Source of the DNA: Type-B symbiont of Plautia stali
Lineage (GTDB): Bacteria; Pseudomonadota; Gammaproteobacteria; Enterobacterales; Enterobacteriaceae
Reading direction: 5' to 3'
Assembly: GCA_001485295.1 (NCBI GenBank)
Contig: BBOA01000014.1
Span: 1 to 52,664, forward strand
DNA: 52,664 nucleotides
The notes beneath the pieces were generated by a model. The model saw nothing but the letters and a program-made list of their open reading frames with translations. It had not been told where the DNA came from and did no database searches. Each line of letters opens with the position of its first letter. The first letter of the stretch is position 1. Below, one piece after another: positions 11,091-21,040 of this stretch. A program made the position numbers and the translations under genes.

Positions 11091-12437
11091 TTACCAGCGC
11101 GCTTTCAGCAGGTTGGGCTGAATACCGCTTATCGCGCGGGTATTGCCGAAGACCTGCGGCGCCATACCGGCTTCAAACTCTTCACGGAAATATTTAATCG
11201 AGCTCTGCAGCGGCTCGACCGCGCCAAGCGCATGGGCGCAGAAGGTCTTGCCCGGACCGAGCTGGCGGCAGAGCTGCAGCAGGGTTTCAATATCGCCCGG
11301 CTGACCTTTGCCCTGCTCTAGCGCACGCAGGATCTTCACACTCCACGGCAGGCCATCGCGGCATGGCGTACACCAGCCGCAGGATTCGCGTGCGAAGAAC
11401 TCTTCTAGGTTGCGCACCAGCGACACCATGTTGATCTTATGATCGACCGCCATCGCCAACGCGGTTCCGAGACGGCTGCCCGCTTTGCCGATGCTGGCGA
11501 AGTCCATCGGCAGATCGAGGTGCTGCTCGGTCAGGAAGTCAGTGCCCGCACCGCCCGGCTGCCAAGCTTTAAAGCGAAGGCCGTCGCGCAGGCCGCCGGC
11601 GTAATCTTCCAGAATCTCGCGCGCGGTAATGCCGAATGGCAGCTCCCACACGCCAGGGTTTTTCACGCGGCCGGAGAAGCCCATCATCTTGGTGCCGGCG
11701 TCATCGCTTTTTGACAGGCCTTTGTACCATTCGACGCCGTTGGCAAGGATCGCCGGCACGTTAGAGAGCGTTTCCACATTGTTGACGCAGGTCGGCTTGC
11801 CCCAAGCGCCGGCGCTTGCCGGGAACGGCGGCTTGGAGCGCGGGTTGGCGCGACGCCCTTCCAGCGAGTTGATCAGCGCAGTCTCTTCGCCGCAGATATA
11901 GCGGCCCGCGCCGGTGTGCACGATCAGCTCGAAGTCGAAGCCGGTGCTGAGAATGTTTTTGCCGAGGAAGCCCGCTTCGGTCGCTTCCGCGATGGCGCGA
12001 CGCAAGTGCACCGCCGCTTCGATATACTCGCCGCGCAGGAAGATATAGCCGCGGCAGGCTTTCAAGGCGAAGGCGCTGATCAGCATGCCTTCCACCAGCT
12101 GGTGTGGCATTTGCTCCATCAGCAGGCGGTCTTTGTACGTGCCCGGCTCCATCTCATCGGCGTTGCACAGCAGGTAGCGGATGTTCATGGATTCGTCTTT
12201 CGGCATCAGGCTCCACTTCAGACCGGTGAAGAAGCCCGCGCCGCCGCGGCCTTTCAGGCCGGAGTCTTTCACCAGCGCGACGATCTCGTCCGGCGCCATG
12301 CCGTTGAGCGCCTTTTCCACGCCGGCATAGCCATTTTTGCTATGGTATTCTCCGAACCACACCGGCTGCTGGTCGTCGCGCATGCGCCAAGTCAGCGGAT
12401 GCGTTTCTGCAGTACGAATGATCTGTTTGATAGTCAT
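11091..12437 (-). CDS. nuoF: NADH:quinone oxidoreductase subunit F (NADH and FMN site)
   Basis: This subunit oxidises NADH through FMN and passes electrons to cluster N3. The product has 448 residues (445 in E. coli). The glycine-rich nucleotide site Gly-Arg-Gly-Gly-Ala-Gly lies at residues 63-68. The N3 motif Glu-Ser-Cys-Gly-Trp-Cys-Thr-Pro-Cys is near residue 355, with the fourth cysteine further on in Thr-Phe-Cys-Ala-His. The start overlaps the nuoE stop by 4 bases. Confidence 0.97.
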   Translation of the reverse strand: MTIKQIIRTAETHPLTWRMRDDQQPVWFGEYHSKNGYAGVEKALNGMAPDEIVALVKDSGLKGRGGAGFFTGLKWSLMPKDESMNIRYLLCNADEMEPGTYKDRLLMEQMPHQLVEGMLISAFALKACRGYIFLRGEYIEAAVHLRRAIAEATEAGFLGKNILSTGFDFELIVHTGAGRYICGEETALINSLEGRRANPRSKPPFPASAGAWGKPTCVNNVETLSNVPAILANGVEWYKGLSKSDDAGTKMMGFSGRVKNPGVWELPFGITAREILEDYAGGLRDGLRFKAWQPGGAGTDFLTEQHLDLPMDFASIGKAGSRLGTALAMAVDHKINMVSLVRNLEEFFARESCGWCTPCRDGLPWSVKILRALEQGKGQPGDIETLLQLCRQLGPGKTFCAHALGAVEPLQSSIKYFREEFEAGMAPQVFGNTRAISGIQPNLLKARW

Positions 12438-12949
12438 TGATACTGCTCCAGTAACGAGGCGATGCCTTCCGGCGTCAGATGAACATGGGTATCTTCATCC
12501 ACCATCATGGTCGGCCCTTTGTCGCAATTGCCCAGACAGCAGGTCGGCAGTAGCGTAAAGCGGCCGTCTGCCGTGGTCTGGCCCGGTTTGATGTTCAGGT
12601 TTTGCTCCAACGCTGCCTGAATGTCCTGATAGCCGGTGATATGGCACACCACGCTGTCGCAGTAGCGAATAACGTGACGGCCGACCGGCCGCCGGAAAAT
12701 CTGACTATAGAACGTGGCGACGCCTTCGACGTCGCTGGCTGGAATGCCCAGCATCTCGGCGATAGCGTTGATGGCGCCGTCCGGCACCCAGCCGCGCTGC
12801 TTCTGCACAATCTTTAGCGCTTCAATCGACGCCGCGCGCGCATCTTCATAGTGGTGTTTTTCGTGCTCGATGGCGTGATGCTCTTCCACGCTCAGCACGA
12901 AGACTTCGTTAGGGTCAATCGTATGAATGGCAATTTTTTGATCGTGCAT
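12434..12949 (-). CDS. nuoE: NADH:quinone oxidoreductase subunit E
   Basis: This thioredoxin-like peripheral subunit holds the 2Fe-2S cluster N1a beside the FMN. The four ligands are visible: Tyr-Cys-Asp-Ser-Val-Val-Cys-His in the middle and Thr-Cys-Cys-Leu-Gly-Asn-Cys-Asp further on. It has 171 residues against 166 in E. coli; the extra residues are in the variable N terminus. It lies two bases from nuoCD and overlaps nuoF. Confidence 0.96.
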   Translation of the reverse strand: MHDQKIAIHTIDPNEVFVLSVEEHHAIEHEKHHYEDARAASIEALKIVQKQRGWVPDGAINAIAEMLGIPASDVEGVATFYSQIFRRPVGRHVIRYCDSVVCHITGYQDIQAALEQNLNIKPGQTTADGRFTLLPTCCLGNCDKGPTMMVDEDTHVHLTPEGIASLLEQYQ

Positions 12950-12951
12950 AA

Positions 12952-14751
12952 TTAGCGGTCCACGTCTGACATAACAAAATCGATACTACCGAGGTAAACG
13001 ATCAGGTCGGATACCAAGCTGCCGCGAATCACCGACGGGATCTGCTGCAGGTGCGGGAAGCTCGGTGTGCGCACGCGGGTGCGGTAGCTCATGATACTGC
13101 CGTCGCTGGTCAGGTAGTAGCTGTTAATCCCTTTGGTCGCCTCAATCATCTGGAAGGACTCGTTAGCCGGCATCACCGGCCCCCAGGAAACCTGTAGGAA
13201 GTGGGTGATCAGCGTTTCGATGTGCTGCAACGTGCGCTCTTTCGGAGGCGGTGTGGTCAGCGGATGATCGGCTTTAAACGGCCCTTCCGGCATATTGTTC
13301 AGACACTGTTCGAGAATGCGCAGCGACTGCCACATCTCTTCCATCTTTAGCTGTACGCGGGTGTAAGCGTCGCTGATGCCGGCGCCGACCGGGATCTCGA
13401 AGTCAAATTTTTCGTAGCCTGAGTAAGGACGCCATTTACGCACGTCGAAATCTAGGCCGGTAGCGCGCAGCGCAGCGCCAGTCGTGCCCCAAGCCAGCGC
13501 CTCATCCATATTGTAGGCGGCGACGCCCTTGGAACGGCCGACCAGCACGCTGTTGCGCAGCGCCGCTTTGTCATACTCTTTCAGACGCTTCGGCATCCAG
13601 TCGAGGAAGTCGCGCAGTAGGCGCTCCCAGCCCTTCGGCAGATCGTGCGCTACGCCGCCGATGCGGAACCAAGCCGGATGCATACGGAAGCCGGTAATGG
13701 CTTCGACCACGTCATAGATCTTCTGGCGATCGGTAAAGGCGAAGAACACCGGCGTCATTGCGCCGACGTCCTGAATAAAGGTTGAGATATAGAGCAGATG
13801 GCTGTTGATGCGGAACAGCTCGGAGAGCATCACGCGGATGACGTTGACGCGATCCGGCACCACGATGCCGGCCAGCTTTTCCACCGCTAGCACGTAAGGC
13901 ATTTCGTTAACGCACCCGCCAAGGTACTCGACGCGGTCGGTATAGGGAATGTAGCTGTGCCACGACTGGCGCTCGCCCATCTTTTCCGCGCCACGATGAT
14001 GGTAGCCGATATCCGGCACGCAATCGACGATCTCTTCACCGTCGAGCTGCAGGATGATACGGAAGGCACCGTGCGCCGACGGGTGGTTCGGCCCTAAGTT
14101 GAGGAACATAAAGTCCTCGCTGGTGGTGCTGCGCTTCATACCCCAGTCTTCCGGCTTGAAGGTCAGCGCTTCCATCTCCAGATCTTCTTTCTGTTTGGTC
14201 AACGTGAAGGGATCGAATTCGGTCGCGCGCGCCGGGTAATCTTTGCGCAGCGGATGGCCTTCCCAAGTCTCCGGCATCATAATGCGTGTCAGGTGCGGGT
14301 GGCCGTCAAAGGTGACGCCGAACATCTCCCAAGTTTCGCGCTCATACCAGTTGGCGTTGGGGAAGATTTTCGTTAGCGTCGGTAGATGCAGATTGTTTTC
14401 CGACAGCGCCACCTTGAGCATGATGTCGCGGTTACGTTCGATCGACAGAAAATGGTAGAAGACCGAGAAGTCCGCGGCGGGCAAACCAGCGCGATGGGTG
14501 CGCAAACGCTCATCCATGCCATGCAGGTCATAAAGCATGATGTACGGCTTCGGCAGCTTACGCAGGAAGATCACGATATCCAGCAGTTGTTCGCGCTTGA
14601 CCCATACCACGGGAATGCCGGTACGGGTCGGCTGAACGGTAAAAGCATCCGGCCCAAAAAGGTTACGCAGCTCGCCGGTCACCGGGTCATCCAAGTGATC
14701 CCGGGTTTGCCATGCAGGCTGAGCGAGATCGTGCGTAGTTAAATCTGTCAT
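12952..14751 (-). CDS. nuoC: NADH:quinone oxidoreductase fused subunit C/D
   Basis: This is the natural fusion of NuoC (about residues 1-190) and NuoD (about 205-599) found in enterobacteria and some relatives; separate genes are usual elsewhere. NuoD forms much of the quinone-binding pocket with NuoB and NuoH. The product has 599 residues, as expected. Family segments such as [10 protein letters not shown], which begins the quinone-side loop, and Tyr-Leu-Gly-Gly are intact. The gap to nuoB is about 117 bases. Confidence 0.96.
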   Translation of the reverse strand: MTDLTTHDLAQPAWQTRDHLDDPVTGELRNLFGPDAFTVQPTRTGIPVVWVKREQLLDIVIFLRKLPKPYIMLYDLHGMDERLRTHRAGLPAADFSVFYHFLSIERNRDIMLKVALSENNLHLPTLTKIFPNANWYERETWEMFGVTFDGHPHLTRIMMPETWEGHPLRKDYPARATEFDPFTLTKQKEDLEMEALTFKPEDWGMKRSTTSEDFMFLNLGPNHPSAHGAFRIILQLDGEEIVDCVPDIGYHHRGAEKMGERQSWHSYIPYTDRVEYLGGCVNEMPYVLAVEKLAGIVVPDRVNVIRVMLSELFRINSHLLYISTFIQDVGAMTPVFFAFTDRQKIYDVVEAITGFRMHPAWFRIGGVAHDLPKGWERLLRDFLDWMPKRLKEYDKAALRNSVLVGRSKGVAAYNMDEALAWGTTGAALRATGLDFDVRKWRPYSGYEKFDFEIPVGAGISDAYTRVQLKMEEMWQSLRILEQCLNNMPEGPFKADHPLTTPPPKERTLQHIETLITHFLQVSWGPVMPANESFQMIEATKGINSYYLTSDGSIMSYRTRVRTPSFPHLQQIPSVIRGSLVSDLIVYLGSIDFVMSDVDR

Positions 14752-14868
14752 ACGTTACTCACCATTCCGGCCTGTCGCCAGGCACTCAAAAGAAGGCGTC
14801 AGGATGAGACCGCGCATTAAATTGCGATGTTTTGCTGCGGGCGTGGAATCCATCTGTGTACGGTGTTC

Positions 14869-15546
14869 TTACACTTCGTCAGGCGTGCGAAGATTGGTGA
14901 CGGCGATGCGCTCGCCGCGTTTTCTTTCGCGTTCCGACTGCATATTGGCGCGATAAACGCCCTGATCGCCCACCACCCACGACAGCGGACGGCGCTCTTT
15001 GCCGATCGACTCGCGCAGCAGCAGCAGCGCTTGCATATAGGCTTCCGGACGCGGCGGGCAGCCGGGAATGTAGACGTCGACCGGCAGGAACTTATCGACG
15101 CCCTGCACTACGGAGTAGATGTCGTACATGCCGCCGGAGTTGGCGCAGGCGCCCATAGAAATCACCCACTTCGGCTCCAGCATCTGATCGTACAGACGCT
15201 GAATAACCGGCGCCATTTTGGTAAATGGCGTGCCGGCGACCACCATAAAGTCCGCCTGACGCGGCGAGGCGCGCATAACTTCCGAGCCGAAACGCGCCAC
15301 GTCATGCACGGCGGTGAAAGAAGTAGTCATCTCTACGTAGCAGCAGGAGAGACCAAAGTTGTAAGGCCACAGGGAGTTTTTGCGGCCCCAGTTCACTATG
15401 TCGTGCAGGGCGAGCTCGAGCTTGCCCATGTAGATGCTGCGATGAACTTGCTGGTCAAGGGGATCGGCAACGATCTCCTGTTTTTGCAGCGGATAACGGT
15501 CGTTATCGCCGCCGTTCGGGTCTATGCGGGTGAGCGTATAGTCCAT
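14869..15546 (-). CDS. nuoB: NADH:quinone oxidoreductase subunit B (cluster N2)
   Basis: This subunit binds cluster N2, the final electron donor to quinone. The ligands are complete: tandem cysteines in Leu-Ser-Cys-Cys-Tyr-Val-Glu-Met, then Gly-Ala-Cys-Ala-Asn-Ser-Gly-Gly and Gly-Cys-Pro-Pro-Arg-Pro-Glu. It has 225 residues (220 in E. coli). Its start shares one base with the nuoA stop. Confidence 0.97.
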   Translation of the reverse strand: MDYTLTRIDPNGGDNDRYPLQKQEIVADPLDQQVHRSIYMGKLELALHDIVNWGRKNSLWPYNFGLSCCYVEMTTSFTAVHDVARFGSEVMRASPRQADFMVVAGTPFTKMAPVIQRLYDQMLEPKWVISMGACANSGGMYDIYSVVQGVDKFLPVDVYIPGCPPRPEAYMQALLLLRESIGKERRPLSWVVGDQGVYRANMQSERERKRGERIAVTNLRTPDEV

Positions 15547-15998
15547 CAGATTGCCTCGCTTTTACTGCTTATGAGGGTTGGTGGACTGATTGGGATGGAT
15601 TTGACCACCACGCGACGACGTGTAGGCGCCCAGTCCAGCGCACCGATACTCACCAGATAGACTAGCCCCGCCAAGAGCACCGCAATGAAAATTGCGGCTT
15701 CTACAAAGCCGACCCAGCCGCTTTCACGGATAGAGGTCGCCCATGCGTATAAAAAGAGTGCTTCTACGTCGAAGATGACGAAAAACATGGCGACGAGGTA
15801 GAACTTCGCCGACAGGCGGATATGGGTGTCGCCCACGGATTCGATACCGGATTCGAACGGGGTCTCTTTATGACGCGCGCGTGCGCGGCCGCCTAAGAGC
15901 CATCCTCCAGTGAGTATAAAGGCGCAAAGGCCGAAAGCGATAATGATAAATATGATAAACGCCCAGTGATGAGCGACGACTTCGGTGGCTGTTGACAT
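15546..15998 (-). CDS. nuoA: NADH:quinone oxidoreductase subunit A
   Basis: This is the first gene of the operon and a three-helix membrane subunit at the arm junction. The product has 150 residues (147 in E. coli). The conserved loop Pro-Phe-Glu-Ser-Gly-Ile-Glu-Ser and helix Phe-Asp-Val-Glu-Ala-Leu-Phe-Leu are present. Upstream lie more than 600 bases of AT-rich non-coding DNA that should hold the operon's promoters. Confidence 0.96.
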   Translation of the reverse strand: MSTATEVVAHHWAFIIFIIIAFGLCAFILTGGWLLGGRARARHKETPFESGIESVGDTHIRLSAKFYLVAMFFVIFDVEALFLYAWATSIRESGWVGFVEAAIFIAVLLAGLVYLVSIGALDWAPTRRRVVVKSIPISPPTLISSKSEAI

Positions 15999-16608
15999 AC
16001 TCTTTGCTTACTCATCAAAAGTGGCGATGGCATCCTGCTCGGGTCACTTGCAGCAAACGCACCACATCGATTCAAGGGAAGGGCAAAAAACCTTATAAAT
16101 TGTGCTATTTTTATCAACTAGGCAACAATTTTATGGGGTTTTCTACTCTTTTCTATAACCTTTTGTCAACTTTGACAAAAGTATCTAAACATTATTTTAT
16201 ACGCGCATCAAGATTTTAACATATGATGCGCGCGATGATAGCTAAATCGCTTCAGTCTGTAAGGTCTTTTAGAATGTAGCGGGATTTCAAATTCATGGAT
16301 CGTGCATTTATCCAACGTATTATGACAAGCTTTGCGGGGTTTTCCTTCCCATTCAGAGGGATATTTTTTTATCCACAACACAAAATTGGCCTTTTTGTCC
16401 TTTTTTCGGCAAATATTGCGAAAATTCGGAACAGGAAATTCATCTAGACAGATAAATAATTTCATTTTTTATGTAAATTGAAATGGCTTTTTATGAGCTA
16501 TGTGTCTGGCAGGAAAAGCAGAAGAAAATGGCGGTTAGCGGCCTTTTTTAGTGCAGTTTTAACAAACGGAAAACAGGTCGGGAAGGGCCCCTTTTTGTTA
16601 ACTCTGGT
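15999..16608 (-). promoter_or_regulatory. nuo operon upstream region (non-coding, AT-rich)
   Basis: These roughly 600 bases between nuoA and the lrhA relic hold no convincing gene. The single 85-codon frame on the minus strand here has no relative that I recognise and no ribosome-binding site. A long leader/promoter region is also found in this place in E. coli, where nuo expression responds to oxygen and nitrate regulators. The palindrome TTTTGTCA-4-TGACAAAA at 16161-16180 is the clearest candidate operator, and part of it reads TTGACA on the minus strand, which could serve as a -35 box. I cannot assign a transcription start. Confidence 0.5.
16161..16180. promoter_or_regulatory. 8-bp palindrome upstream of nuoA, candidate operator
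   Basis: TTTTGTCA and TGACAAAA form a perfect inverted repeat around four bases, about 165 bases upstream of the nuoA start codon. The minus strand reads TTGACA inside it, so a regulator bound here would cover a possible -35 box. I cannot match it to a named regulator. Confidence 0.4.
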
Positions 16609-17099
16609 TTACTCTTCATCATCCAGATCCAGCAGCAGGGTCCCATCCGGGTTCGCACTCAGATTATAGGTATCGTCAGTCAACTGCATGGCGTTGAAAA
16701 TCGCCTGTGCCAGCTTATTGTCGCTGTCAGGATTGCGGTACAGCAGATACTGGGTATCCGGCAGCCCTCCGCCTCGCCTATTACGCACAGCTCGGGACTT
16801 ATCATTTCAACCGGACGCGCGGTCACGACCAAGTCCGCTTTCACCGCGGCGCGTACTGCCGCCAGCATGGAGGCAATATAAGAGATACGCCACGGAATGC
16901 CTGTCTCGTTAAGGCGGTCAATCGCCATATATCGCGGTACGGGTTTGGTTCATCTAGGAATGGCTTCGCCGCGCTGAAAAATGTGATCCGCCTTGTTGTA
17001 CATTAGCGATGTGTAGGCCTCGTCGTTTAAACGCAGGATTTTCCTAGCGTTAACCTAACAGCTGGATGCCGTACTCATCGGACGATTTGCATTAGTCAT
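16609..17099 (-). pseudogene. lrhA: lrhA pseudogene (LysR-type regulator of motility), two internal deletions
   Basis: LrhA is a LysR-type regulator that represses flagellar genes and affects fimbriae and RpoS. The relic keeps a GGAGAA ribosome-binding site, the ATG at 17097-17099 and the first few codons (Met-Thr-Asn-Ala-Asn-Arg-Pro). It then jumps to the Gly-Ile-Gln-Leu-Leu-Gly segment, so the helix-turn-helix is gone. After a one-base insertion and another deletion it resumes in the effector domain with Ala-Ile-Asp-Arg-Leu-Asn-Glu-Thr-Gly and Thr-Ala-Arg-Pro-Val-Glu-Met. The C-terminal end, Asp-Leu-Asp-Asp-Glu-Glu and a TAA at 16609-16611, can still be read. About 160 of some 310 codons remain. 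Its place beside nuoA matches E. coli. Confidence 0.85.
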
Positions 17100-17889
17100 G
17101 TTTTCTCCACTTATAAGATTTTTAAAAAAATTACTACCCTAGTGTTATTACACTACTTATAAAATAGAATAGATAAGAATGATGCTCATTGCCGGTCCTG
17201 CGTGAGACCGTCAAAGAAATTCGTGTCAGACGAATACCGACAAACGCGCAGCCAAGCAAAGCGGAAAGGCAACGTAGAGTAGACAGGAACAACTTCTAGG
17301 CCGACAGCGCGGGAGCGCAAATGCAGGAAGCTGCGTTGTTGTCTAGAGTTCCGTGCCTTCTGCGGACGGGAAAAAGCCAGCTAGCGGATTGGAAATGATT
17401 TTGTGAAAACCATCGTAATTTTTTTTGACCAGATGGCATTTCGTGGTCATCGTAGCATATTCTGGCATAATTTTTAATCGCCCTCTTTCTGAAAGTCGAG
17501 ATAGAGTGCGAAAATACGCCTGAAATACCTTTTATCGGGTCAGGAATAGCCCTTCTAGACAGGGAGCTTTTGCTGCTATGCGCACCCGGCTGCGCATAGC
17601 AGCTGCTCTTCTCGCTTCCGGCTTGGCTTATCCGCTATCCGCTGGTCGACCAAAGCAGTTTTTTGCATATTCATGTAAAATAGCTTAACTATTTCACTAT
17701 TCATCTGCCAGTTTGCCCGCCTTACTAAATTAAAATATCTTGATTGCTATTGCGCTGCGCTTCAGGCAAAGAGACAACAAACACGCCAACACCTATCGCT
17801 GCCCTTCTTTTGTCGCGATGAGGAGAGTAAATTGTGCTGGTTTGATTTCTGCGGCAGTAAAAGGATTCTGCCCATTAAGGCGGTTAAAA
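17100..17889. other. Non-coding stretch upstream of alaA
   Basis: I see no gene in these 790 bases. The right part should hold the alaA promoter; the left part held the lrhA promoter. The most striking structure is the 13-bp hairpin at 17572-17603. A weak ribosome-binding site (AAGGCGG) precedes the alaA start. Open frames crossing into alaA from about 17740 are upstream extensions without NuoM- or AlaA-like sequence. Confidence 0.5.
17572..17603. other. 13-bp perfect hairpin in the alaA upstream region
   Basis: GCTGCTATGCGCA and TGCGCATAGCAGC form a perfect inverted repeat around six bases. There is no T-run after it on either strand, so it is not a standard terminator. It lies about 290 bases upstream of the alaA start and could be a leader-RNA structure or a protein-binding site. 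Confidence 0.6.
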
Positions 17890-19107
17890 ATGACTTTTCA
17901 AATTGATAAATCCGGCAAGCTGGAAAACGTCTGTTACGACATTCGCGGGCCGGTACTTAAAGAGGCCAAACGTCTCGAAGAAGAAGGCAACAAAGTTCTT
18001 AAGCTCAATATCGGCAACCCGGCGCCTTTCGGTTTCGAAGCGCCGGATGAGATTCTAGTCGATGTGATCCGCAACCTGCCCAGCGCGCAGGGCTACTGCG
18101 ACTCAAAAGGACTCTACTCCGCGCGTAAAGCTATTATGCAGGACTATCAGGCGCGGAATATGCGCGACGTTACAGTGGAAGATATCTATATCGGCAACGG
18201 CGTCTCCGAGCTGATCGTACAAGCGATGCAGGCGCTGCTGAACAGCGGCGACGAGATGTTGGTGCCCGCCCCCGATTATCCGCTCTGGACAGCGGCGGTG
18301 TCGCTCTCCAGCGGCAAGGCGGTGCACTATCTGTGCGACGAATCCGCAGGCTGGTTCCCTGATCTCGACGACATCCGCAGCAAGATCACGCCGCGCACGC
18401 GTGGTATCGTGATTATCAACCCGAACAACCCGACCGGCGCGGTCTACAGTAAAGAACTGCTGCTGGAGATCGTCAAGATCGCGTGCCAGCATAACCTAAT
18501 CATCTTCGCCGACGAGATCTATGACAAGATCCTTTATGACAAAGCGCAGCACCACTCGATTGCCGCGCTGGCGCCCGATCTGCTGACCGTCACTTTTAAC
18601 GGCCTTTCGAAAACCTACCGCGTAGCGGGCTTCCGTCAGGGCTGGATGGTGCTTAACGGGCCGAAAAAGCACGCCAAAGGCTATATTGAAGGGCTAGAAA
18701 TGCTGGCCTCGATGCGTCTGTGCGCCAACGTGCCGGCACAACATGCGATCCAGACCGCGCTGGGCGGCTATCAGAGCATTAGCGAATTTATCGCACCGGG
18801 CGGCCGCCTCTATGAGCAGCGCCAGCGCGCCTGGGAGCTGATTAACGATATTCCCGGCGTCAGCTGCGTGAAGCCAAACGGCGCACTTTATATGTTGCCG
18901 CATATCGATGTAAAGAAGTTCAATATTCACGATGACCAGAAAATGGTGCTGGACTTCCTACTGCAGCAAAAAGTGCTTCTGGTTGAGGGCACTGCCTTTA
19001 ACTGGCCGTGGCCGGATCATGTCCGCATCGTCACCCTGCCGCGCGTCGACGATCTGGAGATGGCGATTGGCAAATTCGATCGTTTCCTGCAAGGCTATCG
19101 TCAGTAA
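17890..19107 (+). CDS. alaA: Glutamate-pyruvate aminotransferase AlaA
   Basis: AlaA is a PLP enzyme that makes alanine from pyruvate using glutamate, the main alanine route in E. coli. I start at the ATG 17890-17892 (Met-Thr-Phe-Gln-Ile-Asp-Lys), giving 405 residues, the usual family length. The PLP lysine lies in Leu-Ser-Lys-Thr-Tyr-Arg-Val-Ala-Gly-Phe-Arg-Gln-Gly-Trp (near residue 240). Other class-I aminotransferase marks such as Asn-Pro-Asn-Asn-Pro-Thr-Gly-Ala are present. The gene is followed by yfbR on the same strand after 67 bases. Confidence 0.96.
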   Translation: MTFQIDKSGKLENVCYDIRGPVLKEAKRLEEEGNKVLKLNIGNPAPFGFEAPDEILVDVIRNLPSAQGYCDSKGLYSARKAIMQDYQARNMRDVTVEDIYIGNGVSELIVQAMQALLNSGDEMLVPAPDYPLWTAAVSLSSGKAVHYLCDESAGWFPDLDDIRSKITPRTRGIVIINPNNPTGAVYSKELLLEIVKIACQHNLIIFADEIYDKILYDKAQHHSIAALAPDLLTVTFNGLSKTYRVAGFRQGWMVLNGPKKHAKGYIEGLEMLASMRLCANVPAQHAIQTALGGYQSISEFIAPGGRLYEQRQRAWELINDIPGVSCVKPNGALYMLPHIDVKKFNIHDDQKMVLDFLLQQKVLLVEGTAFNWPWPDHVRIVTLPRVDDLEMAIGKFDRFLQGYRQ

Positions 19108-19174
19108 AACCTGCCGCGTATACTAACAGCATTGCGGAAGCGCAAGGCTTCCCCCGTTACTGACAGGATAACGC

Positions 19175-19777
19175 ATGACACGAAGCCACTTTTTCGCCCA
19201 TATCTCCCGCCTTAAACTGATCAACCGCTGGCCTCTGATGCGCAACGTGCGCACTGAAAACGTCTCCGAGCACAGCCTTCAGGTTGCGATGGTGGCGCAT
19301 GCTCTCGCCGTGATTAAAAATAAAAAGTTCGACGGCCATCTCAACGCCGATCGCATCGCGATGCTGGCGCTCTATCACGACGCCAGCGAAGTGCTGACCG
19401 GCGATCTGCCGACGCCGGTGAAGTATTACAACGCCCAAATCGCTCGCGAGTACAAAAAGATAGAGAAGATCGCCCAGCAGAAGCTGATCGAGATGTTGCC
19501 GGAAGAGCTACAGGAGGTTTACCGTCCGCTGCTTGACGAGCAGCATCAGCACAGCGAAGCGGAGCAGTCTGTGGTGAAGCAGGCGGACGCGCTCTGCGCC
19601 TACCTAAAATGTCTGGAAGAGTTATCCGCCGGCAACAATGAGTTTTTACTGGCGAAAGTGCGGCTGGAGAAAACCCTCCAGAAGCGTCGCTCGCCGGAGA
19701 TGGACTACTTCGTCAAGGTATTTATTCCCAGCTTTAGCCTATCGCTGGATGAGATCTCGCAGGATTCGCCGCTGTGA
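19175..19777 (+). CDS. yfbR: 5'-deoxynucleotidase YfbR (HD domain)
   Basis: YfbR removes the 5' phosphate from deoxynucleoside monophosphates and takes part in dUMP/dTMP balance. The product has 200 residues (199 in E. coli). HD-domain metal ligands are visible: Ser-Glu-His-Ser-Leu-Gln near residue 31, Tyr-His-Asp-Ala-Ser-Glu near 68, and Lys-Gln-Ala-Asp-Ala-Leu near 137. It follows alaA after a short gap with a small hairpin (GGAAGC/GCTTCC). Its 3' end meets the yfbU relic head to head. Confidence 0.96.
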   Translation: MTRSHFFAHISRLKLINRWPLMRNVRTENVSEHSLQVAMVAHALAVIKNKKFDGHLNADRIAMLALYHDASEVLTGDLPTPVKYYNAQIAREYKKIEKIAQQKLIEMLPEELQEVYRPLLDEQHQHSEAEQSVVKQADALCAYLKCLEELSAGNNEFLLAKVRLEKTLQKRRSPEMDYFVKVFIPSFSLSLDEISQDSPL

Positions 19778-19778
19778 A

Positions 19779-20106
19779 AACTATTTCCGTCGCGCTTAAA
19801 TGATACTGACGCTGACAGGTGTGCCATACCGTCAGCATACGTCGATATTTTTCCCACATCGGCGTTTGCACGTTGAAGCCGTGCACACCGGAATCGAAAA
19901 GCGCACATAGCCAAGATAACGCGCTTCGGTGGCGGCTTTTCCGTCAGTTCGCCGAACTCCTTATCCAGCTCATGCATCTGCAGCCCATATCCACGCTCGA
20001 GAATAGTCTGATAACGTCGATAGAGCTCGGCGTTATCCGGCTCCAGCATAGCCATCATTTTGTACTGATTAGAGAGAATAAGACGCTGAGCGTAGGTCAT
20101 TTCCAT
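19779..20106 (-). pseudogene. yfbU: yfbU pseudogene
   Basis: YfbU is a small protein of unclear role (about 164 residues in E. coli). The N-terminal part from Met-Glu-Met-Thr-Tyr-Ala-Gln to Glu-Phe-Gly-Glu-Leu is clear. The frame then jumps about 45 residues ahead to [11 protein letters not shown]. A second deletion with a frameshift follows, and the last segment (Trp-Glu-Lys-Tyr, then Arg-Gln-Tyr-His-Leu-Ser-Ala) lies in another frame. The last few codons are lost against the yfbR end. Confidence 0.88.
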
Positions 20107-20170
20107 TGTAAGCTCTTGGGCCGACAGGCCGCTCAAGATTCAGACGGAAAATAGCGACACAAAGCGGGTG

Positions 20171-20188
20171 ATGCGGGTATGCCCGCAT
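20171..20188. other. Hairpin between yfbV and yfbU
   Basis: ATGCGGG and CCCGCAT form a perfect 7-bp stem with a 4-base loop in the short gap between the yfbV end and the yfbU relic. On the plus strand a T-rich stretch follows; on the minus strand none does. It may be a weak terminator or a leftover of one. Confidence 0.4.
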
Positions 20189-20251
20189 GACTTTTCTTTG
20201 ATTTAGACCCGGTTGAGTAGCACATTCTCTCAGCGGGAAAAATAGAGTCGA

Positions 20252-20704
20252 TCAAAGATCGTCGAGAAAAGTGCGATCCAGCTGCTTAAAGGCGCGCTTA
20301 AGCAGATCGGCGAGAGCCTGATAGGTTAGCTTGCCTTCGACCGGCGCAACCGCTTGACCCGCTTCCTCAAGCCGGGCGCGCACTTCATAAAACCAGTGCA
20401 GCAGCGTAGGCGGCAGCGGCGTCATGGAACGTTTGCCTAGCCACCACAACCCCTGCATCGGCAGACTACATGCGAAGAGTGCGATGGCGACCGCGGGACC
20501 CAGCTGGCCGCCAAGCGCGATTTGCCAGCTCAGCGTAAACACCGTCAGCGGCGGCATAAAACGAATCGCAAGCCGCGTGACGCTCGTCACGCGGTTTTCA
20601 GGAAAGATCGGCGCGAGGCGTTTATCATTCGGCCAAGTCTTCATATAGTACTGGCCGTTTTGAAAAATACGGAACCAGCTGGTATTACCAGAATCATTTG
20701 CCAT
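20252..20704 (-). CDS. yfbV: UPF0208 membrane protein YfbV
   Basis: YfbV is an inner-membrane protein; in E. coli it has been linked to insulating the Ter macrodomain of the chromosome. I start at the ATG 20702-20704 (Met-Ala-Asn-Asp-Ser-Gly), giving 150 residues (151 in E. coli). The frame is open upstream, but that part is not YfbV-like. Two adjacent hydrophobic segments near residues 45-90 and the end Lys-Thr/Arg-Thr-Phe-Leu-Asp-Asp-Leu are as in the family. It is divergent from ackA. Confidence 0.93.
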   Translation of the reverse strand: MANDSGNTSWFRIFQNGQYYMKTWPNDKRLAPIFPENRVTSVTRLAIRFMPPLTVFTLSWQIALGGQLGPAVAIALFACSLPMQGLWWLGKRSMTPLPPTLLHWFYEVRARLEEAGQAVAPVEGKLTYQALADLLKRAFKQLDRTFLDDL

Positions 20705-20950
20705 AGCGGATCTCAAATGAAAATTAAAAATTAAAATATTTTCATTGCAACACAACTTTATGTAACATCCTTCAATATTTTTTGTCTTTAAAGGGGAGTC
20801 TTCGCTAACCTGACGCGGTCTTAATAACTTAGTGGAAACAGGCGAAGCTGTAAAAGGCAAACACAGAGACCATATTTGCTGAGCAATATTCAAAAATTAG
20901 CGTAAAATTTCCGGAATTATTTTGAGGAGATGCAACATTTTATCTACCAC

Positions 20951-20973
20951 AGGGGGTTATGATTAAACCCCCT
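20951..20973. other. GC-rich hairpin in the ackA leader
   Basis: AGGGGGTT and AACCCCCT form a perfect 8-bp stem with a 7-base loop, about 70 bases upstream of the ackA start in the 336-base yfbV-ackA gap. It lacks a T-run. It could stabilise the leader mRNA or mark the edge of a promoter; the rest of the gap is AT-rich with no gene. Confidence 0.5.
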
Positions 20974-21040
20974 ACTTTCATGGACTACGCTGATAGTCTG
21001 TATTGCCTTTTTTAGCCACTTTTAACAAATAGGTACTTCC

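Noticed and set aside
14827..15660. Long plus-strand open frame (277 codons) opposite nuoB and nuoA
   Set aside because: It is the antisense of conserved genes, rich in His, Arg and Ala as expected from the reverse of high-GC codons, and has no known family or ribosome-binding site.
16369..16377. Perfect DnaA box TTATCCACA
   Set aside because: A single box with no cluster, no AT-rich unwinding element next to it and no origin-type genes; expected by chance at genome scale.
16208..16465. 85-codon minus-strand frame upstream of nuoA
   Set aside because: No relative that I recognise, no ribosome-binding site, and it lies in AT-rich promoter DNA.
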